Shown here: positions 1-7,587 of the stretch, in pieces | Layout of the letters: each line of letters begins with the position of its first letter | Position numbering within the stretch: position 1 is the stretch's first letter | Source: Opitutia bacterium | GTDB lineage: Bacteria > Verrucomicrobiota > Verrucomicrobiae > Opitutales > Opitutaceae | Reading direction: 5' to 3' | Length of the DNA stretch: 64,000 nucleotides | Assembly: GCA_947442255.1 (NCBI GenBank) | Contig: CANEVO010000006.1 | Coordinates: 1-64,000, forward strand | Program-made: the position numbers and the translations under genes | Notes under the pieces: model-generated | Seen by the model: the letters and a program-made list of their open reading frames with translations, nothing else | The model's database searches: none | What the model was told of the DNA's origin: nothing

Positions 1-164
1 CTCCCAGTTCGCGCCTCCCAGATCAGCGCCTCCAAAAAATCGCGATCACCCTGCTGCGATGGTTTGCCCGCCTTCGAGTGCTTGGCCGCTTCCAGCGCCG
101 GCCCCATGACTGACCAGCATTCATCCGATATCCATCTGCGCACCGTCTTATTCAGCATCCCCAT
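1..164 (-). CDS. IS5-family transposase, N-terminal part (DUF4096-like)
   Basis: Reading leftwards from an ATG at 164, 54 codons are open to the window edge. The peptide has the pattern of the N-terminal domain of IS5-family (IS1031/IS427 type) transposases: an early segment RRWISDECWSVMGPAL, then a small basic linker, then DRDFLEALIWEARTG, corresponding to the usual DR-F-EA-L-W--RTG block before the DDE catalytic domain. The DDE domain is beyond the window, so it is not known whether the gene is intact. A second in-frame ATG lies two codons further on, and no strong ribosome site separates the two. The neighbouring orphan gene on the other strand and the tRNA fragment further right suggest a mobile context. 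Confidence 0.72.
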   Translation of the reverse strand, partial: MGMLNKTVRRWISDECWSVMGPALEAAKHSKAGKPSQQGDRDFLEALIWEARTG

Positions 165-233
165 TCTACGGCACGGCCGGATCGCAAAGTACAGCACTTT
201 ATCCCCGTCTCCTGGGAATTAGTGAACAGCGCC
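1..233 (-). mobile_element. IS5-type insertion sequence, one end (rest beyond window)
   Basis: The segment contains the 5' part of a transposase gene read leftwards and ends just before position 234, close to a CTAG tetranucleotide. The terminal bases read from the outside inwards begin GGCGCTGTTCACTAATTCCC, which looks like an IS end. The other terminus and most of the transposase are outside the window, so terminal inverted repeats and the target duplication cannot be checked. The exact boundary is therefore an estimate. Confidence 0.5.
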
Positions 234-245
234 TAGTTCAGCACC

Positions 246-911
246 ATGAAAAAATATAAAGGTATCAGATATAGTTTTCGTCCCTCATCCTATTGGGATG
301 ACGCTGACCCACTCTCGGCCATCTTACGCAATGTAACAGGCGAGAACCGTCGCCAGATGATTACCGACTACTGGAACGCAGGAAGGCTTGAGGAACTTGA
401 TCCAGCACTGCTGAATGATGTGCCCGACGATGCTGTGCGTCAGAGCCTCGGCCGCATCGACCCCAGTTTCATGGGCGGTGAATACCTTTCTGCCTACCTG
501 TATGGAGAGGTGGAAATCGCACGCATCTGCCTTCGCTCCACCACCAGTGATGTCATTTCTCTTCGCGCTCGGCCTAATGAGGCAGGCATCGCCTACCGCA
601 TAGTTGACGAATACAAGGGGGATTTCTTTCTGCCCATCACCCAATCCAAGCTGCCCCTGACACTCGCCAAGTTGGTCCGTCAATTTGAGAACGGCGAGCT
701 GAACGTATTAGAATACGGCGGAGGGCTGGCTCTGGGCTATAATAACATGAACGCGAACAATGGCAGCGATTTTGAAAGCCTGCGCAACTTTACGCGGATT
801 AGCTCTTCGTACTATCGTCAGCTAGAAAAGCATTTTGAAAACGTGTATGACAGGTGGCTGCTGGAGGAATGCGCGGAGCGGGATGATGAAGCAGAAGAAG
901 CCAAAGACTAA
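246..911 (+). CDS. hypothetical protein, orphan cargo gene of integrated element
   Basis: A 221-residue soluble protein with no family I recognise. It has no signal peptide or membrane segment. The N-terminus is rich in aromatic and charged residues (KKYKGIRYSFRPSSYW), the middle has mixed alpha/beta character with a glycine-rich stretch (EYGGGLALGYNNMNANNG), and the last 15 residues are mostly Glu, Asp, Ala and Lys. Codon use is visibly less GC-biased than in the rest of the window, with many A/T third positions. The ATG at 246 lies 12 bases past the estimated end of the insertion sequence, so the native promoter may be lost or supplied by the IS. It is the only gene between the IS and the tRNA-Gly fragment and was probably acquired with the element. 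An all-alpha immunity or antirestriction-type role is possible but not supported by any motif. Confidence 0.62.
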   Translation: MKKYKGIRYSFRPSSYWDDADPLSAILRNVTGENRRQMITDYWNAGRLEELDPALLNDVPDDAVRQSLGRIDPSFMGGEYLSAYLYGEVEIARICLRSTTSDVISLRARPNEAGIAYRIVDEYKGDFFLPITQSKLPLTLAKLVRQFENGELNVLEYGGGLALGYNNMNANNGSDFESLRNFTRISSSYYRQLEKHFENVYDRWLLEECAERDDEAEEAKD

Positions 912-957
912 CACTCCACCTAGCCTAGATTTCGGGACCCGCTCACCGAAGAAATCA

Positions 958-981
958 GTTCGAGGCTCTTCGCCCGCTCCA
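958..981 (+). other. tRNA-Gly 3'-end fragment, probable attR site
   Basis: The bases GTTCGAGG followed by CTCTTCGCCCGCTCCA reproduce the 3' end of a bacterial tRNA-Gly: T-loop TTCGAGG (959-965), 3' T-stem strand CTCTT (966-970), acceptor strand CGCCCGC (971-977), discriminator T and encoded CCA (979-981). The matching 5' acceptor strand GCGGGCG, the anticodon arm and a pairing T-stem are absent upstream, so it is not a functional tRNA. A good rho-independent terminator follows after nine bases, as expected behind a real tRNA gene. This is the usual outcome of tyrosine-integrase insertion into a tRNA 3' end: the element lies to the left and the intact tRNA copy should be at its far end, outside the window. 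Confidence 0.6.
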
Positions 982-990
982 TTTCCCTGA

Positions 991-1022
991 AGACCCCTCG
1001 TTGCGAAACGAGGGGTCTTTTT
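991..1022 (+). terminator. rho-independent terminator
   Basis: A perfect 12-bp stem AGACCCCTCGTT / AACGAGGGGTCT (991-1002 with 1007-1018) closes a GCGA tetraloop and runs into a five-base T tract. It lies nine bases after the tRNA-Gly 3' fragment and most likely served the original tRNA gene. It would also stop transcripts from the orphan gene ending at 911. Confidence 0.88.
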
Positions 1023-1393
1023 GCGAATCAAAAATACAGAGGGAACGGGTTGCATGAGTTGCCTTAAGTTGACTGAACGCGACACGCGATATCCTGAAAA
1101 GGCAGGCTGCAACCGAAGTATGTGTGCGTTTCTGGGTGCAATTTGACTGCTTTTTACGGCATTGGAGTCTTCTTCGCGCCGAACGACGCGGTGCCGCCAG
1201 CATGCGCTATAGTACTGGTCCGCATTGCCCGTGTACTTCCTTCATATTTTAGAAAATCAGTCGACGAGTTCGGGCAGCGTGATCGCGAGCAATAGCCTCG
1301 CCTGCGAGATGCGCTGCATTACGACTGGGAGGTTGTCGTCTCCTGCCGGAAGCGATTCCCGTTCACGCCAGAAGAGCTTTTGACCCCTCCATC
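1023..1393. other. intergenic region, no gene recognised
   Basis: About 370 bases between the terminator and the acylase gene. Base composition changes from AT-richer to the GC-rich background across it. A short minus-strand stretch at 1257-1319 could encode about 20 residues ending in a stop, but it is too short to call. No convincing promoter, repeat or RNA structure was found. Confidence 0.5.
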
Positions 1394-3871
1394 ATGAGAA
1401 TTATCAAGTCCGTTTCGCTGCGAGCGCTTCGAGAAGAGTTGTGCCCCCTGAACTCGTTTTTGGCCCTCATGCTTTTTTGGGGCGTGATGGCGGCGCCGAT
1501 GCGCGCAGCCGCGCCGGCTGCGATCGCCATTGCCGGGCTCGAAAAACCCGCCGACGTACTGATCGACCGCTGGGGAGTGCCGCATATCTACGCCGGTACC
1601 ACCTACGATGCCTTCGTCGTACAGGGGTTCGTCGCGGCCCGCGACCGGCTCTGGCAAATGGACCTGTGGCGCAAGCGCGGCCTGGGCGAGATGGCGAAAG
1701 ATTTCGGAGCGGCTTGGGTCGAGCATGACCGCGCCGCACGGTCTGTGCTGTTTCGCGGCGATATGTACCGCGAATGGCTGGCCTACGGTTCCGACGCGAA
1801 ACGGGTGGCCGAGTCGTTTGTCGCCGGGGTCAACGCCTACGTGGCGTTGGTGAAGACGCAACCGGAGCGGCGGCCCTTGGAATTTAAACTTCTCGGCTAT
1901 CAACCGGCATTCTGGTCACCCGAGGACGTTGTGCGCATTCGCCATCACGGCCTGACGCTCAATTTCACGTCGGAAATCGATCGCGCCGCCGCCCTGTCGA
2001 GTGGCGCGACGGGGATGCGGGCCGACTGGCTGCGCCGCGAACTTGATCCGCCGGTGACGCCGAAGGTCGCCGAGGGCGTCGATCTCGGTGGACTGCCGAC
2101 GGCCGAACTGAAGCGCGCATACCAGCTTGCCACGGAGATTGCGCGCTTCGACCGCAAGAACGCGTCGTTGGCCGGAATTCCGGCCCCACTGATCCCGGCT
2201 TCGTCGGAGAACGCACCGGACGCCGACACGCTGGCCAGTTACGGGAGCAACAACTGGGTCATTGCCCCCAAGCTCACCAGCACCGGCCGACCGATCCTGG
2301 CCAACGATCCGCACCGCGCCCATGGGGCGCCGAGCTTGCGGTATATTTCCCACCTGAGCGCGCCGGGGCTGGATGTGATCGGCGCCGGCGAACCGTTTCT
2401 GCCGGGCATCTCGATCGGCCACAACGACTCGATCGCTTTTGGCCTGACGCGTTTCTACATAGATCAGGAGGATCTGTACATCTACGAAACGAATCCGCAA
2501 AACGAGGACGAGTACCGCTACCGCGGCCGCTGGGAGCCGATGGAGCGGGCGACGGAAACCATCGTGGTCAAGGGCGAGGTCGCTCCGCGTCAGGTGGTGA
2601 ATCGATTCACGCGGCATGGTCCGGTGTTGGTGGGCGAAGCGTCCCGGCAGCGGGCCTATGCGTTGCGGGCGGCGTGGCTGGACCTTGGGATGGCGCCGTA
2701 TTTTGGATCGATGGAGTATATGCGAGCCCAGAACTGGGACCAGTTTCGCGCCGCCCTCAATCGCTGGGGGGCGCCGGGTGAAAACCAGGTTTATGCCGAC
2801 CGTGGCGGCAACGTGGGCTGGATTCCGGCCGGGTTGACTCCGATTCGGCCCAACTGGGATGGCCTGACGCCGGTGCCCGGTGACGGACGCTACGAGTGGG
2901 CCGGCTTCCGCCACGGCGACGAGCTGCCGATGGAATTCAATCCGTCCCGCGGCTACGTGATCACGGCCAACGAGAACAATATTCCGCCTGATCACCCCGC
3001 CGCCAAAAAGGGGGTTGGCTATGAATGGGCCGACCCAGCGCGATCCAACCGCCTCAAACAGTTGTTCGAGGAAAAAATATCCGTGGGCGGACGCTTCGCG
3101 GTCGGAGATTCCGAGCGCATGCAGACGGATATCGTGGCCTGGCCTGCCCGCCGAATCCTCAAGCTGCTGGCTCCCCTGCAAAGCACCGATGCCGCGACCG
3201 CCGTCGGTCTGCAGCTCCTACGCAGCTGGAATGGCGAGATGGCTACCGGGAGCGCCGCCGCCGCCCTCTATGAAGTCTGGACCAGCGGTCCCTTGCGTGT
3301 CGCGGTGCTCAAGGCCGCGCTCGCCGGCGAGCAATCGACAAAGGCGGCACCGGGGGATCCCTCCCGCATCCGCTCTCTGTTGGAAAACCCCGAGGGAGTG
3401 ATGTCGGCGCAGCAACGCGATGCGCTGCTCCTCTCTAGTCTCGCGCTGGCGGGCGCGGACGTGACACAGCGTCTCGGCACAAACGACCCGTCAAAGTGGC
3501 AGTGGGGCAGCCTGCACCGCGCCGATTTTCGTCACCCGCTGCGCGCCGTGGTCGACGAAGCCACGCGTCAGAAACTGGATGTCGGCGAGTGGCCCATTGG
3601 CGGTTCTGGCGCCACACCCATGGCCACCAGCTACCGGCCCACCGATTTCGGACTCACCTCCGGGGCGTCGTTTCGCATGGTGCTGGACGTCGGCAATTGG
3701 GATGCGTCTCGCGTCGTGAATACGCCGGGGCAATCGGGCGATCCGGCCAGTCCCCACTATCGCGACCTCGCTCCGGTTTGGGCGCGAGGCGACTATTTTC
3801 CCCTAGTCTTCAGCCGCTCGGCTGTGGAGCAACAGTCGAACGAACGACTGAGGCTTGAACCGGCGCGATAG
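1394..3871 (+). CDS. penicillin acylase family Ntn-hydrolase, exported
   Basis: An 825-residue precursor of the penicillin G acylase/acyl-homoserine-lactone acylase family, which cleaves amide bonds between an acyl chain and an amine. The N-terminus has a hydrophobic segment (about residues 20-40) ending AAPAA, consistent with export. The alpha chain holds the family block RWGVPHIYA near residue 57. The autocatalytic site is YGSNNWVIAP, with Gly284 and nucleophile Ser285, as in the usual G-SNNW processing point. Further beta-chain blocks are ANDPHR, the ENQVYADRGGNVGW segment and the Asn-rich ITANENN region. The length matches the family. It stands alone, followed by a palindromic repeat. The natural substrate cannot be told from sequence: cell-wall, lactone signal or antibiotic amides are all possible. 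Confidence 0.9.
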   Translation: MRIIKSVSLRALREELCPLNSFLALMLFWGVMAAPMRAAAPAAIAIAGLEKPADVLIDRWGVPHIYAGTTYDAFVVQGFVAARDRLWQMDLWRKRGLGEMAKDFGAAWVEHDRAARSVLFRGDMYREWLAYGSDAKRVAESFVAGVNAYVALVKTQPERRPLEFKLLGYQPAFWSPEDVVRIRHHGLTLNFTSEIDRAAALSSGATGMRADWLRRELDPPVTPKVAEGVDLGGLPTAELKRAYQLATEIARFDRKNASLAGIPAPLIPASSENAPDADTLASYGSNNWVIAPKLTSTGRPILANDPHRAHGAPSLRYISHLSAPGLDVIGAGEPFLPGISIGHNDSIAFGLTRFYIDQEDLYIYETNPQNEDEYRYRGRWEPMERATETIVVKGEVAPRQVVNRFTRHGPVLVGEASRQRAYALRAAWLDLGMAPYFGSMEYMRAQNWDQFRAALNRWGAPGENQVYADRGGNVGWIPAGLTPIRPNWDGLTPVPGDGRYEWAGFRHGDELPMEFNPSRGYVITANENNIPPDHPAAKKGVGYEWADPARSNRLKQLFEEKISVGGRFAVGDSERMQTDIVAWPARRILKLLAPLQSTDAATAVGLQLLRSWNGEMATGSAAAALYEVWTSGPLRVAVLKAALAGEQSTKAAPGDPSRIRSLLENPEGVMSAQQRDALLLSSLALAGADVTQRLGTNDPSKWQWGSLHRADFRHPLRAVVDEATRQKLDVGEWPIGGSGATPMATSYRPTDFGLTSGASFRMVLDVGNWDASRVVNTPGQSGDPASPHYRDLAPVWARGDYFPLVFSRSAVEQQSNERLRLEPAR

Positions 3872-3889
3872 CAGTGCTCCAGGTGCAGA

Positions 3890-3992
3890 AAAAGGGGTCA
3901 CGTCGTGACTTTTGACATGCAGCCCCTAAAGAGACGAAGGAATGGGCCGTCAGGTCGGGACATCTGTCAAGCGTCACGACATGACCCCTTTT
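3890..3992. repeat. palindromic element of the REP/RAYT type
   Basis: A 20-base arm AAAAGGGGTCACGTCGTGAC (3890-3909) is repeated inverted with one mismatch at 3973-3992, giving a 103-base unit that could fold into a long hairpin. The AAAGGGGTCA...TGACTTTTGACA motif resembles ends found next to REP-associated tyrosine transposases (RAYT) in other genomes. No transposase is present here, so this would be a non-autonomous copy between the acylase and thioredoxin genes. Confidence 0.6.
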
Positions 3993-4117
3993 CTCCTTCC
4001 TCGGCCGATCATCCGCTCCGCCAGCCGAAGCCCTGAGCGCAGCACCGGGCCACTGTCAGATCTTCCCGACGCTTGCGGACGCGCCCCAGCGGGCCATCTT
4101 ACGGAAACGGCGCAGCC

Positions 4118-4702
4118 ATGATCCCCTTCACCCTGAAAATTCGGAGAACCCGGCTGCCGGGGTTAGGCCTGCTCGTCGCGTTCCTCGCCGTATTTTCGCC
4201 GCTCACCCTCCGGGCCGGCGAATCCCTGCTCGGCCGGAAGGCGCCAGCCTGGAACGTCTCCGACTGGTTCAACTCCGCGCCGCTGCAACTGCCGGACCTC
4301 GCGGGCAAGGTCGTGCTCGTCCGCTGGTGGACGGCGCCCAATTGCCCTTTTTGCAAGGCCACCGCACCCGCCCTGAACGAGTTTTACCGCGACTACCGCG
4401 GCCGTGGCCTCGAGGTCGTCGGCTTTTATCATCACAAATCGCCCGGGCCGCTCGTGCTCGATGCCGTCAAGCAACAGGCGCGGCGCTTCGGCTTCGAGTT
4501 TCCCGTCGCGGTCGACCGCCAGTGGCGGACGCTCAAGCACTGGTGGCTCAACACCGCCGGCGAAGAGTGGACCAGTGTCAGCTTCCTGATCGACCGGCAC
4601 GGCGTCGTCCGCCACATCCATCCCGGCGGCCAATACGTCAAGGGCGACGCCGACTACGCGGCGATGAAGGCGAAGATCGAGGAACTGCTGCTGGAGAAGT
4701 AA
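4118..4702 (+). CDS. TlpA-like exported thioredoxin-fold protein
   Basis: A 194-residue thiol-disulfide protein of the TlpA/ResA/AhpC-TSA type. The N-terminus has basic residues, then a hydrophobic core (about 13-30) ending LRA, so the protein is exported to the periplasm or tethered there. After the strand KVVLVRWWT comes the redox motif CPFC (Cys76 and Cys79), followed by KATAPALNEFYRDY as in peroxiredoxin-like thioredoxins. The C-terminal half has the cis-Pro region and the HGVVRHIHPGG segment typical of TlpA proteins. The reading frame is open upstream to a TTG at 4073, but the ATG at 4118 starts directly at the signal sequence and is preferred. It has no operon partner; the next gene is convergent. 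Likely roles are disulfide reduction or peroxide-linked redox in the envelope. Confidence 0.85.
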   Translation: MIPFTLKIRRTRLPGLGLLVAFLAVFSPLTLRAGESLLGRKAPAWNVSDWFNSAPLQLPDLAGKVVLVRWWTAPNCPFCKATAPALNEFYRDYRGRGLEVVGFYHHKSPGPLVLDAVKQQARRFGFEFPVAVDRQWRTLKHWWLNTAGEEWTSVSFLIDRHGVVRHIHPGGQYVKGDADYAAMKAKIEELLLEK

Positions 4703-4760
4703 GTTCCGGTCTGAACAAGGTGGAGCTCAGGAGATCAGGAAAAAACTACGGTCGAATTTT

Positions 4761-4802
4761 CCGTCGTCCGTCTTCCGTCCTCCGTCGACCGTCCTCCGTC
4801 CT
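4761..4802. repeat. 7-bp tandem repeat (CCGTCNN) x6
   Basis: Six successive heptamers starting CCGTC (CCGTCGT, CCGTCTT, CCGTCCT, CCGTCGA, CCGTCCT, CCGTCCT) fill 4761-4802 in the gap between two convergent genes. The last unit reaches the first base of the stop codon of the alcohol dehydrogenase. No regulatory role is evident. Confidence 0.8.
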
Positions 4803-5962
4803 CACCACGCCTCCCGGTAGAGCGCGACGATCTCCGCCGCCGTCGGCACGCGCGGATTGTTCTGCGGGCTGCCGGACGCCAGCGCGTCGGCGGCCATTTT
4901 TTCCAGGACCGACTCGAATTTCTGCGGCTCGAGGCCGGGGCAATCGCGCAACCGCGGGACTTCGAGCCGGGTGTTGAGATCGACGAGACTCTGAATCAGG
5001 GCCGCGCCCGCCGCCGCCTCATCCGCCTCCGGCGGGCAGAGGCGCATGGTTTTGGCGATCGTGGCGTAACGCCCCGGTGCCGCGCCGAGGGAGAAGCGCG
5101 TGACCGCCGGCAGCAGCATGGAATTCGAGAGGCCGTGCGGCACGTGGAAGACGGCGCCGATCGGCCGGCTCATGCCGTGGACCAGCGCGACACTGCTGTT
5201 GGCAAACGCCATGCCGCCGAGGGTCGCGGCAAGCATCATGCCCTCGCGCGCCGGCCGGTTGCCCGGCTCGCGCCACGCCGTCTCCAGGTGCTCGGCGACG
5301 AGGCGGATGCAGGTGAGCGCCAGCGGATCGGTGAGCGTGGTGGCCTTCCGCGAAACGTAGGCCTCGATGCCGTGCGTGAGCGTGTCGACGCCGACATGAG
5401 CCGTGAGCGCGCGCGGCATCGTGAGCGTAAGCTCGTAGTCGACCAGCGCCACGGCCGGCAGCAGGTGCCGGTCGAGCATCATCATCTTCACGTCGCGCAC
5501 GGTGTCGGTGATGACCGCGGCCTTGGTCACTTCGCTGCCGGTGCCGGCGGTGGTGGGAATGACCACGAGGGGCGCGCCCGCCCGCGGGATCTTGTGATAA
5601 CCCTGATACAGGCTGAGCGGTTCGGGGTTGGCGGTGAGGATCGCGATGGCCTTGGCCGCGTCGATCGGGCTGCCGCCGCCGAGCGCGACCAGCGTGTCGC
5701 ACCGCTGGTCGGCGAAAATCCGGAAGCCGTCGCGCACGTTGACGTCGGTCGGGTCGGGCTGCACGCCGGCGAAAAGTGCGACGGCGAGGCCGGCGTTTTC
5801 CATTTCTCGCACCACGGTGCCGGCGAGGCCCGACGTCACCATGAACGCATCCGTCACCAGCAGGACGCGGCGGGCGCCGAGGCGCTGGAGCTGGGGCACG
5901 AGTTCACGCGACGCACCGGCGCCCGTGAGCACGGTGGAGGGAATGTTGAATTGGGAAATCAT
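4802..5962 (-). CDS. iron-containing (group III) alcohol dehydrogenase
   Basis: A 386-residue cytoplasmic NAD(P)-dependent dehydrogenase of the Fe-ADH family, which interconverts alcohols and aldehydes or related carbonyls. The N-terminal nucleotide-binding half contains the family motif GGGSPID (95-101) and PTTAGTGSEVT (137-147). The metal-binding residues are all in place: Asp193 and His197 in VGVDTLTHGIEAY, His262 in LVHGMS and His276 in VPHGLSN. Length matches the family. The frame is open 20 codons further upstream, but the ATG at 5962 gives the standard N-terminus MISQFNIPSTV. It is a single gene flanked by a convergent thioredoxin gene and a co-directional ankyrin gene about 125 bases upstream. 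The physiological substrate is unknown; lactaldehyde reductase, 1,3-propanediol dehydrogenase or maleylacetate reductase relatives share these motifs. Confidence 0.92.
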   Translation of the reverse strand: MISQFNIPSTVLTGAGASRELVPQLQRLGARRVLLVTDAFMVTSGLAGTVVREMENAGLAVALFAGVQPDPTDVNVRDGFRIFADQRCDTLVALGGGSPIDAAKAIAILTANPEPLSLYQGYHKIPRAGAPLVVIPTTAGTGSEVTKAAVITDTVRDVKMMMLDRHLLPAVALVDYELTLTMPRALTAHVGVDTLTHGIEAYVSRKATTLTDPLALTCIRLVAEHLETAWREPGNRPAREGMMLAATLGGMAFANSSVALVHGMSRPIGAVFHVPHGLSNSMLLPAVTRFSLGAAPGRYATIAKTMRLCPPEADEAAAGAALIQSLVDLNTRLEVPRLRDCPGLEPQKFESVLEKMAADALASGSPQNNPRVPTAAEIVALYREAW

Positions 5963-6087
5963 GAAGGGGGGTGATTTTGAAAAGGGCCGGGTCCCGGCGG
6001 CGTCCAACGGGAATGGCCACAAACGGCCGTATTAAAAGCACGTTCTTCCTCCACCGCTCCCGGCGCCGCCGGCGGCCGGCATCGCCG

Positions 6088-7587
6088 TCAGTATTTCCGT
6101 ACCGGCACGGGCGGCGTGGGCGGAGGCGGGGTGACGCCGTTGGCCAGCATCACGGCCTTGACCGCGGCAAGGGTTTCGAACGACGGCTTGAAGTTCCCGA
6201 AGCGATGTCCCTCCGCGATCAGGAGCGGCGTCCAGCCGTGCACGTTCGGGCGGTTCCAGATTTCGATCTTCGCGCCGTGGTCGGCGAGGAATTGCAAGAC
6301 GCGGGGAAAACTCGCGTAGGCCACGCCGTGCATGGCGGTCTCGCCGTTGTCGTCGACCGTGTTGATGTCGCCGCCCCGCGCCAAAATCAACTGCACGGCC
6401 TCGAGCGCCTCGGCCTCGGTGCCGGCCTCCTCGGCGGGGGCGCGCGTGCCGACGCCGGCCGCCGCTAGCAGCGGCGTGCTGTGCTCGGCGTTGGCCAGCA
6501 GGGGATCGGCGCCCAGCTCGAGCAACAGCCGCATCAAGGGGATATCGGCGGTGTCGGCCGCGAGCAGGAACGGCGTGGCGCCCTTGCGCCAGAGGAGCCC
6601 CTCGCCCGACGGCCCTTTTTCGAGCCGGGCATTCACGTCGGCGCCGGCGGCGACGAGTTGCCGCACGAACTGCAGGGCGTCCACGTTGCCGGAGCCGACG
6701 GGCGACGGATCGCCATCGTCGCCGTGGTCGGGCTTCCGCACCCACGTGATCGTATGCAGCGGGGTGTAGCCGGAGCGTTGATCGTTCGGATTGGCGCCCG
6801 CCCCGAGCAGCCACGCGGCGAGTTCGAAGTGCCCGTTTTCGACGGCGAGATGCAGCGCGGTCGTGCCCTTTTTCGGCGCCTTGCCCGCGGAGCGGCGCGG
6901 CTGCATGGCCTCGTTCACGTCGGCCCCGGCGCGCACCAGCGCCCTGACCACCCCGGCCCGGCCCTCGCGCACGGCGAAAAACAGCGGCGTGAACCCCGAG
7001 TCGAGGGGCGCGCGAAAGTCGGCGCCGGCGGCAAGCAGCACTTCGACGACGCCGGCGTGGCCCTCGGCGGCCGCCCACATCAGGGCCGTCTGGCCCTGCT
7101 TCTCCTTCGCGTCGACGCGGGCGCCGGCGGCGAGCAGCGCCTTGACCGGTTCGGGCCGGCCGGTCCGCGCGGCGATCAGCAACGCCGTCTCGCCGCCGCG
7201 CAGGGTCGCATTCGGATCGGCGCCCGCCGCGAGCAGCAGCTCGACCATGGCCGCGCTGCCGTTGGTGCAGGCGAGCGCGAGCGGCGTGACGCCGTAGCGG
7301 TTTTCCGCCCGCGCGTTCGCGCCGGCCGCCACGAGCAGCCGCGCGGTTGCCACCTCGTCGCGCCCGGCCGCCCAATGCAGCGCGGTCATGCCGTCGACCT
7401 GCGCGGCGTCCACGTCGGCGCGCTCCCGCAGGAGAGCCGGCACGCGGGCACCGTCGCTTTTTTCCACGGCATCGGCCAGGGGCGCGAGGGCCGCGGCCAC
7501 GGCTGGCGTTGATACCGACGTGCCCAACGCCAGCGCGAGGAGGCACACCGCGACAGGTCGTCGGGCGATGGAAACGCCGCGTCTCAC
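6088..7587 (-). CDS. exported ankyrin-repeat protein
   Basis: A 499-residue protein with an N-terminal signal peptide (basic start, hydrophobic core to about residue 28, AVAA site) followed by about ten ankyrin repeats of about 33 residues, recognisable by GxTALHxAA and LLxAGAxxN blocks, to near the C-terminus, which ends in a Pro-rich tail (TPPPPTPPVPVRKY). Ankyrin repeats are protein-binding scaffolds. The GTG start overlaps the stop codon of the DUF1552 gene (GTGA), so the two are translationally coupled. In related bacteria such ankyrin proteins commonly sit beside DUF1552/DUF1592 genes, which points to assembly of an exported complex rather than a host-directed effector. No catalytic domain is present. 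Confidence 0.88.
   Translation of the reverse strand: MRRGVSIARRPVAVCLLALALGTSVSTPAVAAALAPLADAVEKSDGARVPALLRERADVDAAQVDGMTALHWAAGRDEVATARLLVAAGANARAENRYGVTPLALACTNGSAAMVELLLAAGADPNATLRGGETALLIAARTGRPEPVKALLAAGARVDAKEKQGQTALMWAAAEGHAGVVEVLLAAGADFRAPLDSGFTPLFFAVREGRAGVVRALVRAGADVNEAMQPRRSAGKAPKKGTTALHLAVENGHFELAAWLLGAGANPNDQRSGYTPLHTITWVRKPDHGDDGDPSPVGSGNVDALQFVRQLVAAGADVNARLEKGPSGEGLLWRKGATPFLLAADTADIPLMRLLLELGADPLLANAEHSTPLLAAAGVGTRAPAEEAGTEAEALEAVQLILARGGDINTVDDNGETAMHGVAYASFPRVLQFLADHGAKIEIWNRPNVHGWTPLLIAEGHRFGNFKPSFETLAAVKAVMLANGVTPPPPTPPVPVRKY

Noticed and set aside
958..1022. An intact tRNA-Gly gene
   Set aside because: Only the 3' part is present; no 5' acceptor strand, D arm or anticodon arm precedes it and the T-stem does not pair.
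991..1022. A CRISPR-like repeat or riboswitch
   Set aside because: A single simple hairpin with a T tract is a terminator; no repeat spacing or conserved aptamer was found anywhere in the window.
1257..1319. A 20-residue minus-strand peptide ending ITLPELVD
   Set aside because: Too short, no start context and no partner; could be the tail of a decayed gene but cannot be supported.
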